Of a stretch of 64,000 nucleotides of DNA, positions 1 to 7,873 are shown piece after piece. Both the position numbers and the translations under genes were made by a program. The stretch lies in the NCBI GenBank assembly GCA_963850425.1, contig CAWKLF010000001.1, positions 992,001 through 1,056,000 on the forward strand, read 5' to 3'. Position 1 is the stretch's first letter, and every line of letters begins with the position of its first letter. Under the pieces are notes generated by a model. That model had not been told where the DNA came from. It saw only the letters and a program-made list of their open reading frames with translations, and did not search any database. This stretch comes from Gp1-AA133 sp963850425 (GTDB taxonomy: Bacteria; Acidobacteriota; Terriglobia; Terriglobales; Acidobacteriaceae).

Positions 1-110
1 GCCGTCTCGATAATCTGATCCACGACTGCTGTGACATCAAGGCCTGAGCCGGAACTTACGGTACTCGAGTTCAGGCCCATGCTGGTGAGGTTCACACCGC
101 TGCTGGACAT
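1..110 (-). CDS. fliD: Flagellar hook-associated protein 2 (FliD cap), N-terminal fragment
   Basis: Only the first 36 codons are in the window; the gene runs off the left edge. The peptide contains SGLDVTAVVDQIIET, which matches the conserved SGLD...I..I(V/I) start of FliD, the filament cap that lets flagellin polymerise at the tip. The start codon at 110 is preceded by a very good ribosome binding site (AAGGAGAT, about 113-120). It lies 24 bp downstream of flaG on the same strand, and flagellin-flaG-fliD is a common late flagellar gene order. The identity rests on a short N-terminus plus this context, so it is strong but not complete. Confidence 0.85.
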   Translation of the reverse strand, partial: MSSSGVNLTSMGLNSSTVSSGSGLDVTAVVDQIIET

Positions 111-134
111 GTATCTCCTTCTTTCGTGCTTGGC

Positions 135-464
135 TTAGGATCTGACATCGAGGCTCGGCTGCGTCGGGTTCGCCTGCTCCAATTCACGGACGCTGCGCGC
201 GATCTCAAGCAACTGTTGGGGAGGAATTTGCTGGATCAAATCTCCCGTGTCCTTGTCGAGAATGCGATAGATGATGAGGTTGGCTGGGCCGAATGACGCG
301 TTCACCTGGACCTGCCGCGGTTCCAGCACACTCTGGGGAGCCGTGGCAACGCGGGTCTCCCTGACCGGCGGAGAAACGGTGGAAGCGGAGCGCGCGGGTG
401 CCACCTCGCGTGCGCCGGATCTGGGTCCGAGAACCACCACTGCCTGGACCGGATCGATGCTCAT
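135..464 (-). CDS. flaG: FlaG family flagellar protein
   Basis: A 109-residue protein. The N-terminal half (about 1-50) is low complexity. The C-terminal half holds the FlaG signature: a short beta strand, then YRILDKDTGDLIQQIPPQQ and a helix ILEIARSVREL-like segment, as in FlaG proteins that influence filament length. I chose the start at 464 (MSIDPVQ) because AAGGGGAT lies about 8 nt upstream; an in-frame start at 518 adds 18 residues without a better site. It sits between flagellin (65 bp upstream) and fliD (24 bp downstream), so it is probably co-transcribed with the upstream flagellin. The exact role of FlaG outside a few species is not well defined. Confidence 0.85.
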   Translation of the reverse strand: MSIDPVQAVVVLGPRSGAREVAPARSASTVSPPVRETRVATAPQSVLEPRQVQVNASFGPANLIIYRILDKDTGDLIQQIPPQQLLEIARSVRELEQANPTQPSLDVRS

Positions 465-528
465 AAGGCATCCCCTTGAAGAGATTGCAGGGAGGCGAGC
501 GGTTTCCCGCCTCCCCACATTCGTCGTT

Positions 529-1716
529 CTACTGGAGCAGCTTCAAGACGCTTTGCTGCATCTGGTTGGCCTGTGCCAACGACGAGATGCCGGTTTGGTT
601 GAGAATGGAGTACTTGGTCATATTCGCCACTTCCTGAGCGATGTCGGCGGCGCGAATACCATCTTCGGCAGCCGACAGGTTCTGGGTCTGGTTCTGCATG
701 ACGTTGACGGCGCTCTGCAGTCGGTTGATGGCCGCGCCGATCTGGCCTCGAGTGGCTGCTACCGACGAGATCGCCGCGTTGATGTTGGTCAAAGCCGCCT
801 GGGCGGTGGCTGCCGTGGTGAGGCTGGCGGTGCCGCTGCCGCCGGCCAGAGTAGCTCCACCGAAGGTCAGGTTCGCATCCGTGCTGGTGGTAGCGACGCT
901 GCTGCCTGCGGTTCCGGAGGTCTTTGCCAGGATGGCAATTGAGCTCGCGCCGGCGACCGCCGTGGCTGAAGCATTTGCGACGGTCGGCGAGCCATACACG
1001 GTTCCCGAACCGGCCCCGCCGTTGATGGCCGCAACCAGGTTCGATAGGCTGGCTGCCGTATTGGCGCCAATCAGGACTTCATTGGCGGTTGGAGTCGCCG
1101 TCAACGCGGTCACGAAGGTGTAGGTGGTCGCTCCGACCGTCACCGTCTTGGTGGCCGTCGCATTGGCCGCGGCGGTCAGCGTCCCGCTGGCATTGGCGAG
1201 CAACCCGATGCCCAGCGAAGACAGCACGCCGGTGGTGACGCCGATGTTGCTGGCACCGCCGCTGGTGGAATCGCTGAGGTAGATGTTGGTCGGCGTGGCC
1301 GTGAACACCGCCGTACCGTTGAAGGTGGTGTTGGTGCCGATACGATCAATTTCCGCCTTGATCGCGGAGAACTCGGAATCCAGCGCCGTACGCTGCGCGT
1401 TGGACACGGTGCCGGTGGCGGATTCGGTGGCCAGCGTAACCGCGCGATTCAGCAGGGTGGTGACCTGGGCGAGCGAGCCGTCGGCCACTTGCAAGTTGCC
1501 CACGCCGTCGTTTGCGTTGCGGGCCGATTGCGTCAGGGCGGTGATGTTGGCGTGCAACCCATCGGCAATGGCCAGACCGGCCGCGTCATCGGAGCCGCTG
1601 TTGATCCGGGACCCGGATGACAGCCGGAACAGGGTTTTCTGCAGTCCCGCTCCCGTAATCGCCAGCTGGTTTTGGGCGGCGAGGGACGGTATGTTATTCA
1701 GAATGCTAAGTGCCAT
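529..1716 (-). CDS. fliC: Flagellin (second of a tandem pair)
   Basis: A 395-residue flagellin, the filament subunit exported by the flagellar type III system. The N-terminal D0/D1 region (about 1-165) contains LSSGSRINSGSDDAAGLAIA and the helical NANDGVGNLQVADGSL segment. The C-terminal D1/D0 region (about 305-395) contains AINRLQSAVNVMQNQ and ends in QANQMQQSVLKLLQ. The middle (about 170-300) is a Thr/Ala/Gly/Ser-rich variable domain. Its outer regions are nearly identical in DNA to those of the flagellin gene just upstream (1820-3004), while the central domain has diverged. The start follows GGGAGAGTT. No good promoter is visible in the 103-bp gap, so read-through from the upstream copy is likely. 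Confidence 0.97.
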   Translation of the reverse strand: MALSILNNIPSLAAQNQLAITGAGLQKTLFRLSSGSRINSGSDDAAGLAIADGLHANITALTQSARNANDGVGNLQVADGSLAQVTTLLNRAVTLATESATGTVSNAQRTALDSEFSAIKAEIDRIGTNTTFNGTAVFTATPTNIYLSDSTSGGASNIGVTTGVLSSLGIGLLANASGTLTAAANATATKTVTVGATTYTFVTALTATPTANEVLIGANTAASLSNLVAAINGGAGSGTVYGSPTVANASATAVAGASSIAILAKTSGTAGSSVATTSTDANLTFGGATLAGGSGTASLTTAATAQAALTNINAAISSVAATRGQIGAAINRLQSAVNVMQNQTQNLSAAEDGIRAADIAQEVANMTKYSILNQTGISSLAQANQMQQSVLKLLQ

Positions 1717-1778
1717 GATAACTCTCCCTTTTTGGCTCAGCTACAGTGCGGAGCCCGGATTCACTTCAGTCATCGGCC

Positions 1779-1803
1779 TTGGGAACCCGTTATCCGTTCC
1801 CAA
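1779..1803 (-). other. Perfect hairpin between the two flagellin genes
   Basis: An 8-bp perfect inverted repeat (TTGGGAAC / GTTCCCAA) with a 9-nt loop lies between the stop of the upstream flagellin and the start of the downstream one. No U-tract follows it in the minus-strand direction, so it is not a canonical Rho-independent terminator. It could slow polymerase, protect the 3' end of the upstream flagellin mRNA, or set the ratio of the two flagellins. The structure is directly visible; its role is inferred. Confidence 0.5.
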
Positions 1804-1819
1804 GTATCCGAGCGCGCGG

Positions 1820-3004
1820 TTATTGCAACAGTTTCAGTACGCTCTGCTGCATCTGGTTGGCCTGAGCCAGCGAGGAGATGCCCGTCTGGTTAAGGATTGA
1901 GTACTTGGTCATGTTGGCCACTTCCTGGGCGATGTCGGCGGCGCGAATACCATCTTCGGCAGCCGACAGGTTCTGGGTCTGGTTCTGCATGACGTTGACG
2001 GCGCTCTGCAGTCGGTTGATGGCCGCGCCGATCTGGCCTCGAGTGGCTGCTACCGACGAGATCGCCGCGTTGATATTGGTCAAAGCCGCCTGGGCCAACA
2101 CAGCGCTGGTGAGAGTTGCCACACCGGTGCCGCCGCCGATCAGGGTGGCTCCGCCGAAGGTGTTCGCCGTATCCGTGGTGGTGGTGGAAACCGTGTTGCC
2201 TGCGGTACCCGGAGCCTTCGCCACAAAAGAAACGGTCGTAGCAGTCGCGACTGCCATGGCAGAGGCATTGGCGACAGTGCCCGTCCCGTAGGTTGTGCCC
2301 GCGCCCCCGCTGCCATTGACTGCAGCAGTGAGGTTGGCCAACGTGGCGGCCGCATTCGCTCCGATCAATACCTCATTGGCAGCCCCGGTCAACGCAGCCA
2401 CGTAGGTGTAGGTCGTAGCTCCGACGGTGATCGTCTTGGTTGCGCCGGCGTTGCCGGTCGAGGTCAGCGTGCCGGCTGCGTTTGCCGTCAAGCCAATACC
2501 GGAGGAAGACAGCACGCCGGTGGTGACGCCGATGTTGCTGGCACCGCCGCTGGTGGAATCGCTGAGGTAGATGTTGGTCGGCGTGGCCGTGAACACCGCC
2601 GTACCGTTGAAGGTGGTGTTGGTGCCGATACGATCAATTTCTGCCTTGATCGCGGAGAACTCGGAATCCAGCGCCGTACGCTGCGCGTTGGACACGGTGC
2701 CGGTGGCGGATTCGGTGGCCAGCGTAACCGCGCGATTCAGCAGGGTGGTGACCTGGGCGAGCGAGCCGTCGGCCACCTGCAAGTTGCCCACGCCGTCGTT
2801 TGCGTTGCGGGCCGATTGCGTCAGGGCGGTGATGTTGGCGTGCAACCCATCGGCAATGGCCAGACCGGCCGCGTCATCGGACCCGCTGTTGATGCGGGAC
2901 CCGGATGACAGCCGGAACAGGGTTCTCTGCAATTCCCCTCCCGTGATCGCCAGCTGGTTTTGGGCGGCCAGGGACGGAATATTATTCAGAATGCTTAACG
3001 CCAT
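1820..3004 (-). CDS. fliC: Flagellin (first of a tandem pair)
   Basis: A 394-residue flagellin with the same architecture as its downstream neighbour: D0/D1 N-terminal helices (about 1-165), a Thr/Gly/Ala-rich variable core (about 165-300) and C-terminal helices ending in QQSVLKLLQ. The two proteins differ by only a few residues outside the core (for example GGELQRT against GAGLQKT), but strongly within it. The start at 3004 has a GGAGAGA ribosome binding site. A sigma-28-type promoter lies about 110 bp upstream at 3114-3140 on the same strand, the class expected for late filament genes. This copy is therefore the promoter-proximal flagellin of a flagellin-flagellin-flaG-fliD unit. Confidence 0.97.
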   Translation of the reverse strand: MALSILNNIPSLAAQNQLAITGGELQRTLFRLSSGSRINSGSDDAAGLAIADGLHANITALTQSARNANDGVGNLQVADGSLAQVTTLLNRAVTLATESATGTVSNAQRTALDSEFSAIKAEIDRIGTNTTFNGTAVFTATPTNIYLSDSTSGGASNIGVTTGVLSSSGIGLTANAAGTLTSTGNAGATKTITVGATTYTYVAALTGAANEVLIGANAAATLANLTAAVNGSGGAGTTYGTGTVANASAMAVATATTVSFVAKAPGTAGNTVSTTTTDTANTFGGATLIGGGTGVATLTSAVLAQAALTNINAAISSVAATRGQIGAAINRLQSAVNVMQNQTQNLSAAEDGIRAADIAQEVANMTKYSILNQTGISSLAQANQMQQSVLKLLQ

Positions 3005-3113
3005 TTTGAATCTCTCCTTTGACTGGGCCCGTCTTCCTGGAACCGCCTCCCGATAGTGTTTGCGAAGGTCTGTCCGCTTGCTGCATCACGGAACCCAATT
3101 GCGTTCTCCCGGA

Positions 3114-3140
3114 ACATCGGCACATCGGGACACAGCTTTA
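3114..3140 (-). promoter_or_regulatory. Putative sigma-28 (FliA) promoter for the flagellin operon
   Basis: Read on the minus strand, the -35 element TAAA (3140-3137) is separated by exactly 15 nt from GCCGATGT (3121-3114). The known sigma-28 consensus is TAAA-N15-GCCGATAA, so the -35 is perfect and the -10 matches 6 of 8. It points at the flagellin start at 3004 with a leader of about 100 nt. The element is seen in the sequence; use by FliA is inferred from the consensus and the target gene. Confidence 0.75.
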
Positions 3141-3194
3141 CTCACGAGCTGTCAGTAGCCGGTACTTCGGTAATGGTTCACCGCTTCCGCGCTG

Positions 3195-3221
3195 TACACG
3201 CGTGTCTCTCCGTGCCGATAG
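3195..3221 (+). promoter_or_regulatory. Putative sigma-28 promoter for flbD-motA-motB
   Basis: TACA (3195-3198), a 15-nt spacer and GCCGATAG (3214-3221) match TAAA-N15-GCCGATAA at 3 of 4 and 7 of 8 positions. The expected transcription start is near 3228, about 47 nt before the flbD start at 3275. motAB is a sigma-28 target in enteric bacteria. The promoter diverges from the flagellin promoter at 3114-3140. Confidence 0.7.
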
Positions 3222-3274
3222 GTAGAGCAAGACGTTGCCGCAGGATGCCCCGAGACGGGGAGAGGAAGTTCTCG

Positions 3275-3541
3275 ATGATTCAGTTGACACGCCTTAACAA
3301 CCAGCCTTTCGCGGTCAATTCCGACCTCATCAAGTTCGTCGAACAGGCTCCCGACACGGTGATCACCCTGGTGACGGGAGAAAAACTGGTGGTACGGGAA
3401 AGTGCCTCGCAGATTCTCGAACGCGTCGTCCATTTCCGCCGATCGGTGTTGAGCGAGATCTTCCCCGGCTGGGATAACCGGGTTGCCTTCGGTCCACCTT
3501 CCGCCGAACCGGGCAAAGGCGGGAATGAAGGACCGAGGTAG
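3275..3541 (+). CDS. flbD: FlbD family flagellar protein
   Basis: A small protein of 88 residues. Residues 1-60 match the FlbD family pattern: MIQLTRLNNQPF.VNSDLIKFVE..PDTVITLV(T)GEKLVVRES, a short all-beta domain usually encoded next to motA and other flagellar genes. I chose the start at 3275 because GAGAGGAAG precedes it and the family begins with M-I-x-L-T-R-L-N. The open frame extends upstream, but that part would lie across the sigma-28 promoter. It is followed 5 bp later by motA, in an apparent flbD-motA-motB operon. The molecular role of this FlbD family is not established; it is distinct from the Caulobacter FlbD regulator. Confidence 0.88.
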   Translation: MIQLTRLNNQPFAVNSDLIKFVEQAPDTVITLVTGEKLVVRESASQILERVVHFRRSVLSEIFPGWDNRVAFGPPSAEPGKGGNEGPR

Positions 3542-3546
3542 GCGCC

Positions 3547-4335
3547 GTGGATAAGGCCACCGTCAGCGGTGTTGTGATTGCTGTAGCCGGAATTCTCGCC
3601 GGGTTGTTGCTCGAAGGCGGGAACCTGCAGCAGATCCTGCAGCCCACCGCCGCCATGATTGTTTTTGGCGGGACGCTGGGGGCGGTGCTGATTCAATTTC
3701 CCATGCCAATTGTGCTCGGAGCTTTTCGCCGGTTAACCCATATTTTCGTGGCGCCCCGGGCCGACCCGATGGCCACAGTCAAAGAGCTGGTGGGCTACGC
3801 GAACCAGGCGCGTCGGGAAGGAATCGTATCCCTGGACCAGCTTCTCGAGAAGATCGACGAACCCTTCCTGCGCCGGTCGCTCATGCTGGCCATTGACGGC
3901 ACGGAGCCACAGGAGCTGCGCAGCATGATGGAACTTGAGTTGGACAACCAGGCCGAGCAGCAGGAGACCTACGCGCACGTGTTTGAATCGGCGGGGGGAT
4001 TCTCGCCGACCATCGGCATCATCGGCGCGGTCCTGGGATTGATCCAAACCATGCAGCATCTCGACAAGATTGATGAGGTTGGGCGGGGAATTGCGGTGGC
4101 ATTTGTAGCTACGATCTATGGCGTGGGCGCCGCTAATCTTTTCCTGCTGCCGGCTGCCGGGAAGATGAAGCTGCGCGTTCGCGAGGAACAACTCATTCGG
4201 GAAATGACCCTGGAGGGTGTGGTTTCCATTCTGGAAGGCATGAACCCGCGCATGCTGGAAACCAAGCTGCTCGGATTTCTGGCGGACGCCCAAAAAACTG
4301 CGATGTCGTCTCAGGTTGAAGAGGTCGTTTCATGA
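3547..4335 (+). CDS. motA: Flagellar motor stator protein MotA
   Basis: A 262-residue MotA/ExbB-type protein with a GTG start, 5 bp after flbD. Membrane segments lie near residues 5-22 and 30-52 (TAAMIVFGGTLGAVLIQFP) and in the C-terminal half (FSPTIGIIGAVLGLIQTM and IAVAFVATIYGVGAANLFLLP). The conserved Pro and Gly residues of the proton channel helices are present, as is a charged cytoplasmic loop between helices 2 and 3 that would contact FliG. MotA and MotB form the ion-conducting stator that drives flagellar rotation. It overlaps motB by 4 bp (ATGA), which suggests translational coupling. Length and topology are normal for the family. Confidence 0.95.
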   Translation: MDKATVSGVVIAVAGILAGLLLEGGNLQQILQPTAAMIVFGGTLGAVLIQFPMPIVLGAFRRLTHIFVAPRADPMATVKELVGYANQARREGIVSLDQLLEKIDEPFLRRSLMLAIDGTEPQELRSMMELELDNQAEQQETYAHVFESAGGFSPTIGIIGAVLGLIQTMQHLDKIDEVGRGIAVAFVATIYGVGAANLFLLPAAGKMKLRVREEQLIREMTLEGVVSILEGMNPRMLETKLLGFLADAQKTAMSSQVEEVVS

Positions 4336-5243
4336 GCCGGCGCCGCCGACGCGCTACGCATGCCAATCATGAACGCTGGCTGGTGTCGTATGCCGACTTC
4401 ATTACGCTACTATTTGCGTTCTTTGTGGTTTTGTATTCCTCCTCGCAAGTTGACAAGCGGAAGGTCGGGAGGCTGGCGACTGCGATTCAGGTGGCGTTTC
4501 AGGAGTTGGGGGTCTTTCCTGCGTCGAGCAAAATCGTTGCGCCCGACTCGTCCGAGCCGATCCCGTTTAATACTGTGCAGGCAATCGAGAACGCAGAACG
4601 TACGGCCGCTCTCGGCCGGATTGCGCCTTCCCCAAAGGGACTCCTGGGAGCTTCCGAGAACGGAGATTTATCCAGCCTTCGGCAGGAACTGGAAGATGCG
4701 CTCGCTCCAGAAATTCAGCGACGGGAAGTCGCCGTGACCGTGGGTCCCGACGGGTTGATTGTCAGCCTCCGCGAAATCGGATTTTTTGATAGCGGCTCCG
4801 CTACACTCCGGGATACGTCGCTCTCCGCTTTCGGTCGAATCGCATGGCTCCTGGCCGAGCGGCCGTACCGGGTGCGCATCGAGGGCCACACGGATAACCG
4901 GCCCATTCACAATGCGGAGTTCAGCGACAATTGGGATCTCTCGACCGCGCGGGCGACCGAGCTGGTGCGGCTCCTGATGTTGAAATACGGCTTTGCACCG
5001 GAACGCCTTTCGGCTGCCGGCTACGCGGAATATCATCCGGTCAGCGGCAATGACACGCCGGACTCGCGCGCCCAAAACCGCCGGGTTGACCTCGTGATTG
5101 TCGGCAAGGTGCCTGCGACCAAGGTGGCGATGCCTGCACCGAGTAACGCGGGCCCGGCGACTCCAGCCATTCCCGATGCTCCTGCATTGATTCCGAAACC
5201 GTCCCCGGCGGTCCCCGCTTCTTCCGCAGTTCCTCCGCGCTAG
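4332..5243 (+). CDS. motB: Flagellar motor stator protein MotB (OmpA-like C-terminus)
   Basis: A 303-residue MotB. The N-terminal part holds one membrane helix with the essential proton-binding aspartate in WLVSYADFITLLFAFFVVLY (about 17-36). A linker follows, then an OmpA-like peptidoglycan-binding domain (about 145-260) with IEGHTDNRPI, WDLSTARA and SRAQNRRVDLVI. The last 45 residues are Pro/Ala-rich and probably disordered. The start overlaps the motA stop. A partner of MotA, it anchors the stator to the cell wall. The preserved Asp supports a working stator; ion type (H+ or Na+) cannot be decided from the sequence alone. Confidence 0.95.
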   Translation: MSRRRRRATHANHERWLVSYADFITLLFAFFVVLYSSSQVDKRKVGRLATAIQVAFQELGVFPASSKIVAPDSSEPIPFNTVQAIENAERTAALGRIAPSPKGLLGASENGDLSSLRQELEDALAPEIQRREVAVTVGPDGLIVSLREIGFFDSGSATLRDTSLSAFGRIAWLLAERPYRVRIEGHTDNRPIHNAEFSDNWDLSTARATELVRLLMLKYGFAPERLSAAGYAEYHPVSGNDTPDSRAQNRRVDLVIVGKVPATKVAMPAPSNAGPATPAIPDAPALIPKPSPAVPASSAVPPR

Positions 5244-5267
5244 ATCTGCGCTCAGCAGCTAAGGGCG

Positions 5268-7835
5268 CTACTTGGGCGCGCTGAGCACCGTTTGGTACGG
5301 ATCAATTACGACCTTTCGTGTGCCAACCGGTGAAATGAACCGAAAAGGGGTTTCGGGGCCGTCCGCCAACACCGTACCTAAGTAAACCTTCCGGTCGTCC
5401 GAAACCGCATACATCGGCACGGCCGATACGTAGTCCTGAGGCGTTTCCTTTTGCTGTAAAGTCCCGACCACTTCGATGCGATTCTCTTTCGATTGGTACT
5501 TGACATTATGAACACTGTAGCGGGGCAGGGACGTACCTTCGACCCAGCTACGGACAAACCACTCCAGCGATTTGTGCCCCTCGTACCATAAGGGTTTGGG
5601 CAGATCCTCCTCGAAAACCGCGAACAGCTCGCTGGTGCTGATCGACTGCCCCGCATAGCGCTCGCGAACTTTTCGGAGGGCACGGATAAAGGGTTCGTCC
5701 GGATCGAAGGGAACGCGCTGTGCCGTCCCTCGTCGTTTGGGTTCAGCTTCGAGCAACATGTTGCGAAGCATATGGAACAACCAGGTGCCGCGTCCGTAGC
5801 TGATGGCTTCATAACCCTTCGGAAAATGAGAAGAGTTCAGGCGCAGGCCAAGAGTTACAGGCCCGGCATCCCGGAGAGCCTCGCCATCCTTGTTGGTTTC
5901 GTCCAACTCTTGCCGGTACAGCTCAAGAATATTGCGTACCTCTCCCGGCCTGTCTTTTTCCAGCGTCATCAGGGCGCAATAGTTGGCGAGGGCTTCCACA
6001 ATCCACTGGTCGCGGTAACTGCGCCAGCCTACCAAGTCACCCCACCATTGATGGGCGGTCTCGTGGGGAAGCGTCAGGCTCGTCAACGCGCTTTCCAAAG
6101 AGCTGCCGCTCAAATCTTCCGCTTGCTCATGGGTAAGGAATGCAAAACTCGACAGAAAAACAAGTCCCGGCCAGCCCTGGCTCATTCGGCCCGGCATCTG
6201 GGTCAGTTCGAGCGATCCATAAGGATACGGACCAAAGCGACTGGAATAGAACTCGACTGCCCGCGCCCCGTTGTCCGCGACCGATTGCGCATTGCGTGCT
6301 GGGGACGGGATGCTCGGTTGACGCACAATCGGATCGATGTTCATACGAGGATCGTGCAAACTTGGCGGAGTTACCACCGTGGTGGAGGGCCGAGGGAAAG
6401 CCTTTTCCATGGCTCGTGCCGCATAAGCTTTTACCGTGACCTCGCCCGCTGTAGCAGTAGCCACTTCGTACTTCCCGAGGTTGAAACCCGCCAAAGTGAT
6501 GGGCCGCTCGGTTACCCAGCGTGCGACCTGGCCTTCGGAAGCATCCGGCGCCGCGAGCCTCTCGTTTGAAGGGGCGCTCTTCCCGGTTGCGACCAGCGTC
6601 CAACCACGGGGATATCGGAACTCCAAATCAAAATCGGCCATGGCTAATCCGCGATTGGGATACCAGGTTCCGCGAGCACCTACATAGAGCAGCCCACCGC
6701 CCGCCTCTGACAGAACCTCGCCGCTGTACACAAATTTCAGGTTCAAGATCTCCCTGTCCCGTAGTGGCTGGGGAAAGACCACCGCGACCAGGTCATTCCC
6801 TCTCCTGGAAAGTTGGCTCCCCTCAATCGCAGGATTGTTAATAAACTCGACCGCGTGCCCATCGACGTCCACTTCTTTGACTTGGAGAAAACGGGAAAGC
6901 TCAAAGTAGACGGTGCGCTCTCCGCCGCGGTGAACTTCCATTAGCAAGGACGCCTCCGCACTCAGAGTGGTGGGCGGGGTGACTTGCGCGCGGATCTTGT
7001 ATCCGGAGACTGTGACTTCTTCTTCGCGCGTTAAGGGTTCCTCGATGTGGCTGGCGTTGCCAGACGCTTGTGGAGTGAAGGAAGTCCACACATCGTAAAA
7101 GGCCAAGCCATCGACGTATCTCGTCTGGCCCGCCCAAACTTGTTCTATGCCTTTGGTGTCGAAGTACGCGTCAAAGGTGCCCAGTTTGATGCCTTGCGCG
7201 CGAACATGCAGCATGCGGTCGGATGGGTCTGAGATCCAGGGCATCGCAGACCCCGCTTCCCCTGCAACCGGCAAAACCCGGCTGAATGTTCCGAGCAGAC
7301 GCAGTGCATCCAGGTCCGCCAGATTGCGGGCGCTATTGCTCAAATGCAGGGCAAAATCCGGGCCCGCCGTGGAGGGGCGCAAATAGGGCTTCAACTCGGA
7401 AAACGTGTCGTCATTAAAGCGCAAATACGCTGACGAGATCCGCTCTTCAAGAATTGCCATCCCTGTAAAGAGCATCATGGAGGCGCGCTCTCCCTGATTG
7501 GGAGGCGTTAACAGAAGTTCAGCGTCCCCTTCGAAAACCGCGCCCGTAATGCGTCCGGCTACGTCCGAAGTGAAAACGATTTCGCCGTCATCAAGAAGAA
7601 GATGAAGAGAAGGACGGTCAATGGAAACACCGCGAATATGAAAAGTCCGTGTGGCATCAAGACCCACGCTCCGCAGTTGCAGGTAAAGCTCTTCGGCAGG
7701 CTTTGCGACAGCTGTAGATTGTGCCGAAACTGGAGCAGGGACAGGAGATTGAGTGCTCCCGAAAGAGACCGTGGCGATCAAGCAAACCAATGCGATGATC
7801 CACACGACGCGAGCTTTCCCGGTTACTTGGGTCAC
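5268..7835 (-). CDS. M1 family (gluzincin) metallopeptidase, secreted
   Basis: An 855-residue protein with a hydrophobic N-terminal signal (about 10-27). The N-terminal half is beta-rich and poorly recognisable. From about 380 to 730 it shows the M1 peptidase core: GLLYVGARGTWYPN, the zinc site HETAHQ (591-596) and the third ligand Glu614 in WIVEALANY, giving HExxH-x18-E. The exopeptidase GAMEN loop expected upstream is replaced by MPGRMSQGWPG (about 547-557) and lacks the glutamate that holds the substrate amino end, so classical aminopeptidase activity is uncertain. It is divergent from a TPR-zincin gene with only 38 bp between starts, and convergent with motB. The cell location is probably periplasmic. 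Confidence 0.85.
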   Translation of the reverse strand: MTQVTGKARVVWIIALVCLIATVSFGSTQSPVPAPVSAQSTAVAKPAEELYLQLRSVGLDATRTFHIRGVSIDRPSLHLLLDDGEIVFTSDVAGRITGAVFEGDAELLLTPPNQGERASMMLFTGMAILEERISSAYLRFNDDTFSELKPYLRPSTAGPDFALHLSNSARNLADLDALRLLGTFSRVLPVAGEAGSAMPWISDPSDRMLHVRAQGIKLGTFDAYFDTKGIEQVWAGQTRYVDGLAFYDVWTSFTPQASGNASHIEEPLTREEEVTVSGYKIRAQVTPPTTLSAEASLLMEVHRGGERTVYFELSRFLQVKEVDVDGHAVEFINNPAIEGSQLSRRGNDLVAVVFPQPLRDREILNLKFVYSGEVLSEAGGGLLYVGARGTWYPNRGLAMADFDLEFRYPRGWTLVATGKSAPSNERLAAPDASEGQVARWVTERPITLAGFNLGKYEVATATAGEVTVKAYAARAMEKAFPRPSTTVVTPPSLHDPRMNIDPIVRQPSIPSPARNAQSVADNGARAVEFYSSRFGPYPYGSLELTQMPGRMSQGWPGLVFLSSFAFLTHEQAEDLSGSSLESALTSLTLPHETAHQWWGDLVGWRSYRDQWIVEALANYCALMTLEKDRPGEVRNILELYRQELDETNKDGEALRDAGPVTLGLRLNSSHFPKGYEAISYGRGTWLFHMLRNMLLEAEPKRRGTAQRVPFDPDEPFIRALRKVRERYAGQSISTSELFAVFEEDLPKPLWYEGHKSLEWFVRSWVEGTSLPRYSVHNVKYQSKENRIEVVGTLQQKETPQDYVSAVPMYAVSDDRKVYLGTVLADGPETPFRFISPVGTRKVVIDPYQTVLSAPK

Positions 7836-7873
7836 CTACTGAGGCTCCCTGGCCATTGCTAAAATGCGCATAA

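Noticed and set aside
3005..3100. A possible sigma-54 promoter (TGG...ATGCA) upstream of flagellin
   Set aside because: The spacing fits but only the GG and GC cores match. The sigma-28 element at 3114-3140 is much better.
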